The notes under the pieces: generated by a model
The model's input: the letters and a program-made list of their open reading frames with translations, nothing else
Told to the model about the DNA's origin: nothing
Database searches by the model: none
Translations under genes and position numbers: made by a program
NCBI RefSeq assembly: GCF_004127445.1
Contig: NZ_QEXM01000017.1
Location: forward strand, 28,353-92,352
Direction of reading: 5' to 3'
DNA from: Streptomyces alfalfae
GTDB lineage: Bacteria; Actinomycetota; Actinomycetes; Streptomycetales; Streptomycetaceae
DNA: 64,000 nucleotides
In this document: positions 1-8,527 of the stretch, piece by piece
Numbering within the stretch: the stretch's first letter is position 1
Layout of the letters: each line of letters opens with the position of its first letter

Positions 1-255
1 CTCCGCCACGCCTGCGACTCGCACTACCCCTGGCAGTCCGAGGACGTGCTGACCGAGCGGACGCGCTTCGTCGACGGCCGGGTCGCCGTCACCGACACCC
101 CCGGCCTCGGCGTCGAACTGGACCGGGACAAGCTCGCGGCCCTGCACGCGCGCTGGCTGGACGACGGCTTCCGCGCGCTGCGGGAGCGGGACGACGCGGC
201 GGCGATGCGGGTGACCGACCCGCGGTGGGTGGCCCCGGCGGCGCCCCGCTGGTAG
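1..255 (+). CDS. Glucarate dehydratase-like enolase-superfamily protein, C-terminal fragment
   Basis: The frame is open from base 1 to the TAG at 253-255, giving the last 84 residues of a gene that starts outside the window. The stretch ACDSHYPWQ, followed about 30 residues later by DTPGLGVELDRDKL, is the usual ending of glucarate dehydratases and related enolase-superfamily acid-sugar dehydratases, which convert D-glucarate to 5-dehydro-4-deoxyglucarate using Mg2+. The catalytic barrel residues lie upstream and cannot be checked, so the substrate is uncertain. The following PfkB sugar kinase fits a carbohydrate-use locus. Confidence 0.75.
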   Translation, partial: LRHACDSHYPWQSEDVLTERTRFVDGRVAVTDTPGLGVELDRDKLAALHARWLDDGFRALRERDDAAAMRVTDPRWVAPAAPRW

Positions 256-331
256 GGCCCGCGGCGACTCCCGCGCGCCCGAGCCGCCGCAACCCCGCGC
301 CTTCGCGGGAAACGTCGGTTACGTTGCCTGC

Positions 332-1435
332 ATGGTCGTACCAGCGCAGCCCACCGTCGACCCGCTGAAGTCGGCCCGCAGAGCCGGTGATCCGTCCTGC
401 GACGTCTACCTCACCGGCACGGTCTTCCTCGACATCATCTTCACCGGCCTCGACTCCGCGCCCGTGCGCGGCACGGAGTCCTGGGCCCGCGGCATGGGGT
501 CGAGCCCCGGCGGCGTCGCCAACATGGCGACCGCGCTCGCCCGGCTCGGCCTGCACACGTCCCTGGCCGCCGCCTTCGGGGACGACCACTACGGGGAGTA
601 CTGCTGGGACGCCCTCGAAGGGGGAGAGGGCATCGACCTCACCTCGTCGCGGACCGTGCCCGGCTGGCACACCCCGGTGACCGTCTCCATGGCGTACGAG
701 GGCGAGCGGACCATGGTCAGCCACGGCCACGAGCCGCCCCCGGACGCCGACGCGCCGGACGGCGGCGCCCCCTGCTGCCCGCCCCGCGCCCGCGCCGCCG
801 TCGCCTCGCTCACCCCCGGCGCCAGCGCCCCCTGGATCGCCCGCGCCGCCCGCAGCGGCACCCGGATCTTCGCCGACGTCGGCTGGGACGACACCGGGCG
901 GTGGGACCTCGCCGCCCTGCCCGACCTGCGACACTGCGAGGCGTTCCTGCCGAACGCGGAGGAGGCCATGCGGTACACCCGCACCTCCTGCCCCAGGGAG
1001 GCGGCCCGGGCGCTGACCGCCTATGTGCCGCTCGCCGTGGTGACCCTCGGTTCCGAGGGGGCGTACGCGGTGGACCGGCGGACCGGCGAGACCGCGGAGG
1101 TGCCCGCCATCGAGGTGGAGGCCCTCGACCCGACCGGCGCCGGCGACGTCTTCGTGGCCGGCTTCGTCACCGGGACGCTGGCCGACTGGCCGCTGGCGGA
1201 CCGCCTGGCCTTCGCCGGGCTCACCGCCGCCCTCTCGGTGCAGGAGTTCGGCGGCTCCCTCTCCGCGCCCGGCTGGGCCGAGGTGGGCGGCTGGTGGCGT
1301 CGGGTCACGGAATTCGACGAGCAGGACCCGAAGGCCCTGCGGCGCTACAGCTTCCTGGAGACCCTGCTCCCGGCGGCGGGCAGGCCCTGGCCGCTGCGCA
1401 GGGCCGTGCCGACGATCGGCTTCCGCTCGGCGTAG
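332..1435 (+). CDS. PfkB-family carbohydrate kinase
   Basis: A 367-residue cytosolic ribokinase/PfkB-fold kinase that phosphorylates a sugar or nucleoside with ATP. The first PfkB signature is the glycine-rich GSSPGGVANMATALARLG at about residues 57-74. The second is DPTGAGDVFVAGF at about 266-278, with the aspartate of GAGD as catalytic base and the glycines as anion hole. Length is slightly above the usual 300-330, the extra sequence being at both ends. The ATG at 332 starts right before the conserved core; the ribosome-binding site is weak. The substrate cannot be read from sequence. It lies 76 bp after the enolase-superfamily gene and may belong with it. Confidence 0.85.
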   Translation: MVVPAQPTVDPLKSARRAGDPSCDVYLTGTVFLDIIFTGLDSAPVRGTESWARGMGSSPGGVANMATALARLGLHTSLAAAFGDDHYGEYCWDALEGGEGIDLTSSRTVPGWHTPVTVSMAYEGERTMVSHGHEPPPDADAPDGGAPCCPPRARAAVASLTPGASAPWIARAARSGTRIFADVGWDDTGRWDLAALPDLRHCEAFLPNAEEAMRYTRTSCPREAARALTAYVPLAVVTLGSEGAYAVDRRTGETAEVPAIEVEALDPTGAGDVFVAGFVTGTLADWPLADRLAFAGLTAALSVQEFGGSLSAPGWAEVGGWWRRVTEFDEQDPKALRRYSFLETLLPAAGRPWPLRRAVPTIGFRSA

Positions 1436-1653
1436 GCCCCGCACGGCGGCCGGGCCGAAAAGGCCTACGGCTCTGTCAGTGGGCCGTCGTACCCTTGGCA
1501 GTGCAAGAGCAGCAGGCGCTGTGGCGGCCGCGTCGCGGAACACGCGATCACCGGCTCCCACCGCCGAGGACCACGATCGCGGACGGTCCGGCCGCGAGAG
1601 CGGCGCCGGACCCGGCGCGGATGGAGGGTTGAGCAGGCCTTGAGGGCCGGCCC

Positions 1654-2670
1654 ATGACGCAGACACCCACGACTCCCCCTGCCGCGCAGGGCCAGGCCCG
1701 AGCACACTTCACCGTGCCGGCGAACCACCCCATGGTGACCGTCCTCGGCTCCGGCGACGCCCTGCTGCGGGTGATCGAGAAGGCCTTCCCGGCGGCCGAC
1801 ATCCACGTCCGGGGCAATGAGGTGAGCGCCGTCGGCGACGCCCGCGAAGTCGCGCTCATCCAGCGCTTGTTCGACCAGATGATGCTGGTGCTCCGCACCG
1901 GTCAGCCGATGACGGAGGACGCAGTGGAACGCTCGATCGCCATGCTGAGGGCGGACGAGAACGGCGACGGCGCGGAGGAGACCCCCGCCGAGGTCCTCAC
2001 GCAGAACATCCTCTCGTCCCGCGGCCGCACCATCCGCCCCAAGACCCTGAACCAGAAGCGGTACGTCGACGCGATCGACAAGCACACCATCGTGTTCGGC
2101 ATCGGCCCCGCCGGCACGGGCAAGACCTACCTGGCCATGGCCAAGGCCGTGCAGGCCCTCCAGTCCAAGCAGGTCAACCGCATCATCCTGACCCGGCCCG
2201 CGGTCGAGGCGGGCGAGCGCCTCGGCTTCCTGCCCGGCACGCTGTACGAGAAGATCGACCCCTACCTCCGCCCGCTGTACGACGCGCTGCACGACATGCT
2301 CGACCCCGACTCGATCCCGCGCCTGATGGCGGCGGGCACGATCGAGGTCGCCCCGCTGGCGTACATGCGCGGCCGCACGCTGAACGACGCGTTCATCATC
2401 CTGGACGAGGCGCAGAACACCAGCGCCGAGCAGATGAAGATGTTCCTGACCCGCCTCGGCTTCGACTCCAAGATCGTCATCACCGGTGACATCACCCAGG
2501 TCGACCTGCCCGGCGGCACCAAGAGCGGTCTGCGCGAGGTCCAGCGCATCCTGGACGGCGTGGAGGACATCCACTTCTCCCGGCTCACCTCGCACGACGT
2601 CGTACGGCACAAGCTGGTCGGCCGTATCGTCGACGCGTACGAGCAGCACGACAGCCGCGACGGGAAGTAG
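1654..2670 (+). CDS. PhoH family P-loop ATPase
   Basis: 338 residues, the normal size of PhoH/PhoL. The Walker A motif GPAGTGKT is at about residues 151-158 and the Walker [10 protein letters not shown] at about 247-255, followed by sensor-like [15 protein letters not shown]. The N-terminal third (residues 1-135) is the PhoH-specific RNA-binding-like region. PhoH-like proteins are cytosolic ATPases linked to RNA metabolism and encoded beside ybeY in many bacteria. It opens a tight run phoH-ybeY-CBS-mmcQ with gaps of 12, 4 and -4 bases, so these are probably one transcript. Confidence 0.93.
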   Translation: MTQTPTTPPAAQGQARAHFTVPANHPMVTVLGSGDALLRVIEKAFPAADIHVRGNEVSAVGDAREVALIQRLFDQMMLVLRTGQPMTEDAVERSIAMLRADENGDGAEETPAEVLTQNILSSRGRTIRPKTLNQKRYVDAIDKHTIVFGIGPAGTGKTYLAMAKAVQALQSKQVNRIILTRPAVEAGERLGFLPGTLYEKIDPYLRPLYDALHDMLDPDSIPRLMAAGTIEVAPLAYMRGRTLNDAFIILDEAQNTSAEQMKMFLTRLGFDSKIVITGDITQVDLPGGTKSGLREVQRILDGVEDIHFSRLTSHDVVRHKLVGRIVDAYEQHDSRDGK

Positions 2671-2682
2671 ACCAGCACCACC

Positions 2683-3180
2683 ATGGCGATCGACGTCAAC
2701 AACGAATCCGGGACCGAGGTCGACGAGCAGGCGATCCTCGACATCGCCCGCTACGCCCTCGCGCGGATGCGCATCCACCCGCTGTCCGAGCTCTCGGTGA
2801 TCGTGGTGGACGAGGGGGCCATGGAGCAGCTCCACATCCAGTGGATGGACCTGCCGGGGCCCACGGACGTCATGTCCTTCCCCATGGACGAGCTCAGGCC
2901 GCCCATGAAGGACGACGACGAGCCCCCGCAGGGCCTCCTCGGCGACATCGTGCTCTGCCCCGAGGTCGCCGCCAAGCAGGGCCAGGACGCCCCGACGCGG
3001 CACTCCATGGACGAGGAGCTCCAGCTCCTGACGGTCCACGGCGTGCTGCACCTGCTCGGGTACGACCACGAGGAGCCCGACGAGAAGACCGAGATGTTCG
3101 GGCTCCAGGCGGCGATCGTCGACGGCTGGCGCGCGGAGAAGGGCCTGACCGGCCCGTCCCCGGCGCCCACCGTCTCGTAG
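2683..3180 (+). CDS. ybeY: Endoribonuclease YbeY (rRNA maturation factor)
   Basis: 165 residues with the diagnostic zinc motif [11 protein letters not shown] near residue 120 (H-x3-H-x5-H), which binds the catalytic Zn2+. YbeY is a single-strand endoribonuclease needed for 16S rRNA 3'-end maturation and 70S quality control. The conserved acidic and [14 protein letters not shown] region, at about residues 54-70, is present upstream. It sits 12 bases after phoH, the usual partner. The ATG at 2683 gives a standard N-terminus (MAIDVNNE). Confidence 0.95.
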   Translation: MAIDVNNESGTEVDEQAILDIARYALARMRIHPLSELSVIVVDEGAMEQLHIQWMDLPGPTDVMSFPMDELRPPMKDDDEPPQGLLGDIVLCPEVAAKQGQDAPTRHSMDEELQLLTVHGVLHLLGYDHEEPDEKTEMFGLQAAIVDGWRAEKGLTGPSPAPTVS

Positions 3181-3184
3181 CGCC

Positions 3185-4489
3185 ATGGACATCCAGCTCA
3201 TCGCGGGAGCCGTCGCCCTGGTCGTCGTCGCCTGGCTGGCGGCCTGCGCGGAGGCGGGCATCGCCCGCGTCTCCAGCTTCCGCGCGGACGAGGCCGTCCG
3301 CTCGGGGCGGCGCGGCAGCGCCAGGCTCGCCCAGGTCGCCGCCGACCCCACCCGCTATCTGAACGTGGCGCTGCTGGTGCGGGTGGCGTGCGAGATGGCC
3401 TCGGCGGCCCTCGTGACGTACGCGTGCCTGAAGGAGTTCGACCGGACCTGGGAGGCCCTGGCCATCGCCATCGGCGTGATGGTCCTCGTCAGCTATGTCG
3501 CCGTGGGCGTCTCACCGCGCACCATCGGCCGCCAGCACCCGCTGAACACCGCGACCGCCGCGGCGTACGTCCTGCTGCCGCTGGCCCGCGTCATGGGCCC
3601 GATCCCGCCCCTGCTGATCCTCATCGGCAACGCGCTCACGCCCGGCAAGGGCTTCCGGCGCGGTCCGTTCGCCTCCGAGGCCGAGCTGCGCGCGATGGTC
3701 GACCTCGCCGAGAAGGAGTCCCTGATCGAGGACGACGAGCGCCGCATGGTGCACTCCGTCTTCGAGCTCGGCGACACGCTGGTGCGCGAGGTCATGGTGC
3801 CCCGCACCGACCTGGTCTCCATCGAGCGGTTCAAGACGATCCGCCAGGCCCTCACGCTCGCCCTGCGCTCCGGCTTCTCGCGCATCCCGGTGACGGGGGA
3901 GAGCGAGGACGACGTGGTCGGTGTCGTCTACCTCAAGGACCTGGCGCGCAAGACGCACATCAACCGCGACAGCGAGTCCGAGCTGGTCTCCACGGCGATG
4001 CGTCCGGCGACCTTCGTGCCCGACACGAAGAACGCCGGCGACCTGCTCCGCGAGATGCAGCAGGAGCGCAACCACGTGGCCGTCGTCATCGACGAGTACG
4101 GCGGCACGGCCGGCATCGTGACCATCGAGGACATCCTGGAGGAGATCGTCGGCGAGATCACCGACGAGTACGACCGCGAGCTGCCGCCCGTCGAGGAGCT
4201 GGCCGACGGCTGCTACCGCGTGACGGCCCGCCTCGACATCGGCGACCTCGGGGAGCTGTTCGGCTTCGACGAGTTCGACGACGAGGACGTCGAGACGGTC
4301 GGCGGCCTCCTCGCCAAGCGGCTCGGCCGCGTCCCGATCGCGGGGGCCTCGGCGGTCGTCCCGCTGCCGGACGGCCGGGAGCTCGCGCTCACCGCCGAGT
4401 CCGCGGCCGGCCGCAGGAACAAGATCGTGACGGTGCTGGTGGAGCCGGTCGCGGCCGGGAAGCCGGTCGAGGAGGGGGAGCCCGGATGA
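3185..4489 (+). CDS. CorC/HlyC (CNNM-like) CBS-domain membrane protein
   Basis: 434 residues in the order expected for the family. An N-terminal DUF21 membrane region has about three or four helices (residues 1-150). It is followed by a linker helix (SLIEDDERRMVHSVFELGD), two CBS domains (about 198-325, with REVMVPRTD and HVAVVIDEYGGTAGIVTIED) and a C-terminal CorC_HlyC domain (about 335-420). Family members are linked to Mg2+/divalent-cation efflux. The CBS pair probably binds adenine nucleotides. It is a long-standing neighbour of ybeY and era, is translationally close to ybeY (4-base gap), and overlaps mmcQ by four bases. Confidence 0.92.
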   Translation: MDIQLIAGAVALVVVAWLAACAEAGIARVSSFRADEAVRSGRRGSARLAQVAADPTRYLNVALLVRVACEMASAALVTYACLKEFDRTWEALAIAIGVMVLVSYVAVGVSPRTIGRQHPLNTATAAAYVLLPLARVMGPIPPLLILIGNALTPGKGFRRGPFASEAELRAMVDLAEKESLIEDDERRMVHSVFELGDTLVREVMVPRTDLVSIERFKTIRQALTLALRSGFSRIPVTGESEDDVVGVVYLKDLARKTHINRDSESELVSTAMRPATFVPDTKNAGDLLREMQQERNHVAVVIDEYGGTAGIVTIEDILEEIVGEITDEYDRELPPVEELADGCYRVTARLDIGDLGELFGFDEFDDEDVETVGGLLAKRLGRVPIAGASAVVPLPDGRELALTAESAAGRRNKIVTVLVEPVAAGKPVEEGEPG

Positions 4490-4842
4490 GCCCCGAGGAG
4501 CTGCGCACGTTCTGCCTCTCGTTCAACGACGCGGTGGAGGAGTTCCCCTTCACGCCGGAGCTTTCGGTCTTCAAGGTGGCGGGGAAGGTCTTCGCCCTCA
4601 CCGCCCTCGACAGCCGTCCGCTCACCGTCAATCTCAAGTGCGACCCGGACCTCGCCGTCCAACTGCGGGCGGCGCACCCGGAGATCGTGCCGGGCTGGCA
4701 CATGAACAAGCGCCACTGGAACACGGTCACGGCCGACGGAGCGCTCCCCGAGCGGCAGCTCAAGGAGCTGATCGAGGACTCCTACGACCTGGTGGTCGCC
4801 GGCCTGCCGCGCGCGCAGCGGCTCCGGCTCGACCGCGCCTGA
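4486..4842 (+). CDS. MmcQ/YjbR family protein
   Basis: 118 residues spanning the whole MmcQ/YjbR (CyaY-like fold) domain: the N-terminal SPEELRTFCLSF, the central FKVAGKVFALTAL, and the hallmark GWHMNKRHWNTV at about residues 67-78. Some members bind DNA with a double-wing fold; the physiological role is unknown. The ATG overlaps the stop of the CBS gene (ATGA), so translation is likely coupled. It is the last gene of the phoH-ybeY run and is followed by a hairpin terminator at 5011. Confidence 0.88.
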   Translation: MSPEELRTFCLSFNDAVEEFPFTPELSVFKVAGKVFALTALDSRPLTVNLKCDPDLAVQLRAAHPEIVPGWHMNKRHWNTVTADGALPERQLKELIEDSYDLVVAGLPRAQRLRLDRA

Positions 4843-5010
4843 CGGCGCGCGCGGGCCGGGGTGAACTCGTCGATGCCCCCCAACAGCCCCTCGCCATCGG
4901 AGTGGCGGGGCGGCAGAATGGTGGGGAGGGCGGATCCGAAACGCTCCCACTCCGGGCTGCCGTCGAAGTAACACGGAGTGGAAACGTCTGTGCGATGGCG
5001 TCCGCCGCAC

Positions 5011-5038
5011 CTGGCCCCGGCCCCTAGGTCGGGGCCAG
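5011..5038. terminator. Convergent hairpin terminator
   Basis: CTGGCCCCG at 5011-5019 pairs perfectly with CGGGGCCAG at 5030-5038 across a 10-base loop. It lies between mmcQ (plus strand, ending 4842) and the small minus-strand gene ending at 5045, so it can serve both. There is no long U-tract, as is common in high-GC actinomycetes. Confidence 0.65.
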
Positions 5039-5044
5039 TTCCGT

Positions 5045-5176
5045 TCACACGTGAGGCAGCACCCACTCGTCGATGATCTTCTGGATCACCAAGAGAAGGC
5101 TGACCCACGGGGCCGCGAGGGCGGCCCGGTCGGTCCACGTGCGGAGGGTGCGACGCCCATCCGGCTTCTCGGCCAT
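5045..5176 (-). CDS. Small hypothetical protein with a C-terminal hydrophobic segment
   Basis: 43 residues starting MAEKPDGRRTLRTW. The start at 5176 is chosen because an AAGGAG Shine-Dalgarno element lies about 8 bases upstream; an in-frame start at 5230 would add a low-complexity leader without such a site. Residues 18-40 (LAAPWVSLLLVIQKIIDEWVL) form a hydrophobic or amphipathic helix, suggesting a small membrane-associated peptide. I recognise no family. It is transcribed away from the XRE regulator at 5621. Confidence 0.55.
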   Translation of the reverse strand: MAEKPDGRRTLRTWTDRAALAAPWVSLLLVIQKIIDEWVLPHV

Positions 5177-5620
5177 CGGGCTGTTCTCCTTCCTGGTCCC
5201 ACGAGAGCCGTGGATACCGCGGCGATCCACGAACGGGTGGCGCCAGGAAGAGGGAACCGGCGGTCCGCGCCACTCGAAGGAGTGAGTCGGGCGCCGTGGT
5301 GTCGCTTCGCTGCAACCTCCTTGCTGGAGCTTTCACTTGGGGCGTGACGCTGCTTCAGGCCAGCGTAGCCTGGAGGTGCGCAGCTGGGTAGAGTGCGGTA
5401 CGACAGCTTGCCGAAGTGCGTGTCAACTTAGGAGCGTCCGATGAGCAGGTAGCCAAATGCGATATAGCTGTCCGGCAACTGCCGGGTCTCCCTGTTGCCG
5501 TGTCGAGCGGGGCGGGTTCTCCTGGTAGTGACGTGAACCGTCGCCTCGGAAGGTCTCGATGAGTAAGCTGCTATTCTGCTATGTTGCACCTCGGACAGTG
5601 CCGTTGGGGGTTGAGCCATC
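5177..5620. other. Intergenic region upstream of divergent small gene and XRE gene
   Basis: About 440 bases with no credible gene and visibly lower GC than its surroundings, as expected for divergent promoters. It holds a short palindrome, CCGGCA-AC-TGCCGG at 5472-5485. A 64-codon minus-strand ORF (5428-5622) lacks a ribosome-binding site and recognisable sequence and is not called. Confidence 0.5.
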
Positions 5621-6535
5621 ATGAGCGTGCCGAATGCGGCCCTTCAGCGGCTGCGGCTGCGTACTGAACTGCGCAAGGCGCGGACAGGCGCCCGGCTCAC
5701 GCAGCGCCAGGTCGCCTCCAAGATGGAGTGGAGCCCCTCCAAGCTGATCCGGATCGAGGCCGGTGAGGTCGGGATCTCCGTCAACGACCTGCGCCCCCTC
5801 CTCGACGCGTACGGGATCAGGGACCGCCGCAAGATCGACGAGCTCCTCGACCTCGCGCGCGGCAGCCGGCGCATGCCCTACAGCGAGTACCGCGATCTGT
5901 ACGGCAAGGAGTTCCTGGAGTTCCTCGCCCTGGAGTCCTCGGCCTCCATCATTCGGCACTACGGCGCTCTGGTCATGCCGGGTCCGCTGCAGACCGAGGA
6001 GTACGCGCGGGCGATCATGACCGCCTACAACAAGAGCATCCCCGAGGAGCGCCTGGAGCGGGGCGTCGAAGTGCGCCTCGCGCGGCAGGAGTTGCTGACC
6101 TCCGGCGGGCGTGAGCTGTTCTACATCCTCGACGAGGCGGTCGTGCGCCGCCATGTCGGCGGGCGGGGCGTGATGCGCGCCCAGCTGGAGCGGCTCGCCG
6201 AGCTGGCGGCCAAACCCGGGGTCACCATCCAGATCCTGCCGTTCAGCGTCGGCGCCCACGCGGGCATCCAGGGCCCCTTCAGCCTCTTCGAGTTCGAGGC
6301 GGACGAGATGCCGGACTCCCTCCACCTGGAGAATCCGCGCGGCGACTCGTACACCACCAACGCCCCGGACGAGACGGGCCGCTACCTGGAGCGCTTCTGG
6401 GAGCTGGAGGACCTGGCGCTCAAGGACGACGTCGGCGCGCTCCTGCGGGCGCTCGCCGAGCGGACGGAGGACGGGCGGGACGATCTGGAGACACTGCTGC
6501 AAAGCGTCCCCGTGGACGCCGTCGCACAGGAGTAA
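5621..6535 (+). CDS. XRE-family helix-turn-helix regulator with DUF5753 domain
   Basis: 304 residues. The N-terminal Cro/C1-type HTH (about residues 14-68; LTQRQVASKMEWSPSKLIRIEAG) is followed by DUF5753 (about 100-290, with VMPGPLQTEEYARAI and a C-terminal HLENPRGDSYTTN region). This is the typical actinomycete regulator paired with a DUF397 protein; such pairs are compared to BldB/WhiJ-type developmental systems. Its partner DUF397 gene follows at 6734. The ATG at 5621 is preceded by GGGGGTTGAGCC. The target genes are unknown. Confidence 0.9.
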   Translation: MSVPNAALQRLRLRTELRKARTGARLTQRQVASKMEWSPSKLIRIEAGEVGISVNDLRPLLDAYGIRDRRKIDELLDLARGSRRMPYSEYRDLYGKEFLEFLALESSASIIRHYGALVMPGPLQTEEYARAIMTAYNKSIPEERLERGVEVRLARQELLTSGGRELFYILDEAVVRRHVGGRGVMRAQLERLAELAAKPGVTIQILPFSVGAHAGIQGPFSLFEFEADEMPDSLHLENPRGDSYTTNAPDETGRYLERFWELEDLALKDDVGALLRALAERTEDGRDDLETLLQSVPVDAVAQE

Positions 6536-6733
6536 CACGCCCTGGAGCGCGGGACCTTGGCGAGAAACGGGTCATTCATATTCGTATGGCGTCCCGTTAT
6601 CCTGGAAGAGGTGCTGCGTGTGCCTGCACCAGTCGCGCGGGGGAGTCGAGTGAGCTGGAACCCCAGTCTCCGTCCGTCCGTTCGCCGTGGGCAGTGACGG
6701 CTGGTCTTCCGCACCCAGGGGTGGAGGAGAAGC

Positions 6734-6958
6734 GTGGGCAGCTCATGGACGTGGCGCAAGAGCAGTGTGAGCGACGGCGGGGAAGGGCAGTGCGTGGAGA
6801 CCGCCTGGACCGGAGAGACGGTCCTGGTGCGTGACTCCGCCCGGCGCAGAGGCGCCGTGCTCACCTTCTCCCCACAGGCCTGGACGGCCTTCCTCGGCCT
6901 CGCGGCCGGGCCGTCCCCGGCCGCCCGCCCACGGGACGAGTCGACGGCCCGCCTCTGA
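6734..6958 (+). CDS. DUF397 domain protein
   Basis: 74 residues. The start is GTG with a GGAGGAG ribosome-binding site about 5 bases upstream. The DUF397 core runs from SSWTWRKSSVSDGGEGQCVE through VLVRDSARR to FSPQAWTAFL, with the conserved W-R-K-S-S and C-V-E elements. DUF397 proteins are small partners of XRE-DUF5753 regulators in actinomycetes, possibly antagonists. The last 20 residues (GPSPAARPRDESTARL) are a non-conserved tail. About 200 bases separate it from its XRE partner. Confidence 0.85.
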   Translation: MGSSWTWRKSSVSDGGEGQCVETAWTGETVLVRDSARRRGAVLTFSPQAWTAFLGLAAGPSPAARPRDESTARL

Positions 6959-7008
6959 GTGAGGCGGACCGCCCGACGGCCGCGGCGCCGCCCGCACCTC
7001 GTCCGGTG

Positions 7009-8436
7009 CTAGGCGCGGACGCCGCGGCGCAGCCCCCACGCGATCAGGGCCGCAGCCCCCAGGGTCGCCGCCGCGTCGACCGCGAGGACCGTGCGGGTGC
7101 CCGTCAGGAGGTCGGGGGCCGTCGTCGCGAGGACGCCGAGCAGCGGGATGCCGACCGTGAGGCCCGTCTGCTGGACCGAGGTGACGAGGCCGGTCGCGAG
7201 GCCCTGCTCCTCGTCGGGCACGCCCGACGTCACCGTCACCCCGTACGAGATGATCGCGCCCAGGTGGCACATGCTCGCCAGGGAGACGGCCGCCGTGGCC
7301 GGCCAGACCCACCAGGCCTGCTCGCCGACGCCGAGCAGCGCGGCCACCAGCAGCCCCTGGCCGGCCAGTGAGCCGACGAGCGTGCGGCGCGCCCCGAAGC
7401 GGCCGATGACCCGGGACGCGTACGTCCCCGCGAGCACCGACACGATGCCCTGGACGCCGAAGACCAGGCCGGTCCCGAACGCGGAGAGGCCCAGGATCTC
7501 CTGGAGGTAGAGGGTCAGCACGAAGACGACCGTCGACATCATGGAGAAGGTGACGAGGCCGCCGAGGTTCCCCCACGCCACCGTGGAGCGCCGCAGCATG
7601 GGCAGGGAGACCAGGGGAGCCGCGGCGCGCGACTCGATGAATCCGAAGGCCGCGAGCAGGACCACGCCCGCCACCAGCGTGACGATGACGTCGACACCGC
7701 CGAACCCGCGCTCGGCGGCCGTGGACAGGGCGTAGATCAGGGCGAGCAGGCCGCCGGTGACCGTGACGGCGCCGGGGACGTCGAGGCGCGGACGGTCGGG
7801 CGTACGGGACTCGGGGAGCAGGCCCGGGGCGAGCGGCAGCACGATCAGGGCGAAGAGGGCCAGCAGGCCCATGGTGGAGCGCCAGCCGAGGGTGTCGGTC
7901 AGGACGCCGCCGAGGACCATGCCCACCGTGAAGCCGAGTGAGAGCAGCGTGCCGGAGATGCCGAGTGCCCGGTCGCGCTGCGGGCCCTCGGGGAAGGTCG
8001 TCGTCAGCAGGGACATCCCGGTCGGCACGATGGCCGCCGCCCCGACGCCCTGCAGCGCCCGGCCGGCGAGGAACGACGCCGGGTCCCAGGCGAACGTGGC
8101 GAGCAGCGAGGCCAGGCCGAAGAGCGCGAGCCCGGCGAGGAACAGCCTGCGCCGCCCGAAGAGGTCGCCCGCCCTGCCGAAGAGGAGGAGGAAGCCGCCC
8201 GAGGGCAGCGCGAAGGCGGTGACCGCCCATTGCAGCGCGGACTGGTCCATGCCGAGGTCGGCGCCGAGGACGGGCAGCGCCACGTTCAGCACGGAGAAGT
8301 CCAGCGCGACCATGAACTGTGCCGCGCAGAGCACGAAGAGGACGAGTCCGTCGCGGGGGGAGAGCCTGGGTTTCGCCGGGCGCGGCGCCGCTTCGTCGGG
8401 CCGGCCGGGCGGAGCGGTGGAGGCGTCGATCGCCAT
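7009..8436 (-). CDS. MFS drug/proton antiporter (DHA2-like, 14 TM)
   Basis: 475 residues from the ATG at 8436 (a TTG two codons upstream is possible). About 14 hydrophobic segments are visible. They include MFS motif A-like GRAGDLFGRRRLF after helix 2 and the motif C-like LGFTVGMVLGGVLTDTLGWR of antiporters in helix 5. It probably exports a hydrophobic compound using the proton gradient. It is divergent from the HTH regulator at 8528 with 91 bases between starts, the classic layout of a regulated efflux pump. Confidence 0.88.
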   Translation of the reverse strand: MAIDASTAPPGRPDEAAPRPAKPRLSPRDGLVLFVLCAAQFMVALDFSVLNVALPVLGADLGMDQSALQWAVTAFALPSGGFLLLFGRAGDLFGRRRLFLAGLALFGLASLLATFAWDPASFLAGRALQGVGAAAIVPTGMSLLTTTFPEGPQRDRALGISGTLLSLGFTVGMVLGGVLTDTLGWRSTMGLLALFALIVLPLAPGLLPESRTPDRPRLDVPGAVTVTGGLLALIYALSTAAERGFGGVDVIVTLVAGVVLLAAFGFIESRAAAPLVSLPMLRRSTVAWGNLGGLVTFSMMSTVVFVLTLYLQEILGLSAFGTGLVFGVQGIVSVLAGTYASRVIGRFGARRTLVGSLAGQGLLVAALLGVGEQAWWVWPATAAVSLASMCHLGAIISYGVTVTSGVPDEEQGLATGLVTSVQQTGLTVGIPLLGVLATTAPDLLTGTRTVLAVDAAATLGAAALIAWGLRRGVRA

Positions 8437-8486
8437 GGGCAAGAGCGTCGTGCGTGCGGAACGGGCGTGGGGAGCGGGTATTTATG

Positions 8487-8505
8487 CTGGTGGTCCGAAC
8501 ACCAG
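8487..8505. promoter_or_regulatory. Inverted repeat in the MFS/HTH divergent promoter
   Basis: CTGGTG-GTCCGAA-CACCAG, six-base arms with a seven-base centre. It is roughly midway between the two divergent starts (8436 and 8528), next to an AT-rich TATTTATGCT that could be a -10 element. A plausible operator for the regulator at 8528. Confidence 0.45.
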
Positions 8506-8527
8506 TCAGGGCTTGGGGGAGCGCCAT

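Noticed and set aside
1465..3351. 628-codon minus-strand ORF across phoH and ybeY
   Set aside because: Low-complexity composition (V, L, H, D-rich) and exact overlap with conserved genes on the plus strand.
5428..5622. 64-codon minus-strand ORF in the gap before the XRE gene
   Set aside because: No ribosome-binding site, no recognisable sequence, and it overlaps the probable XRE promoter.
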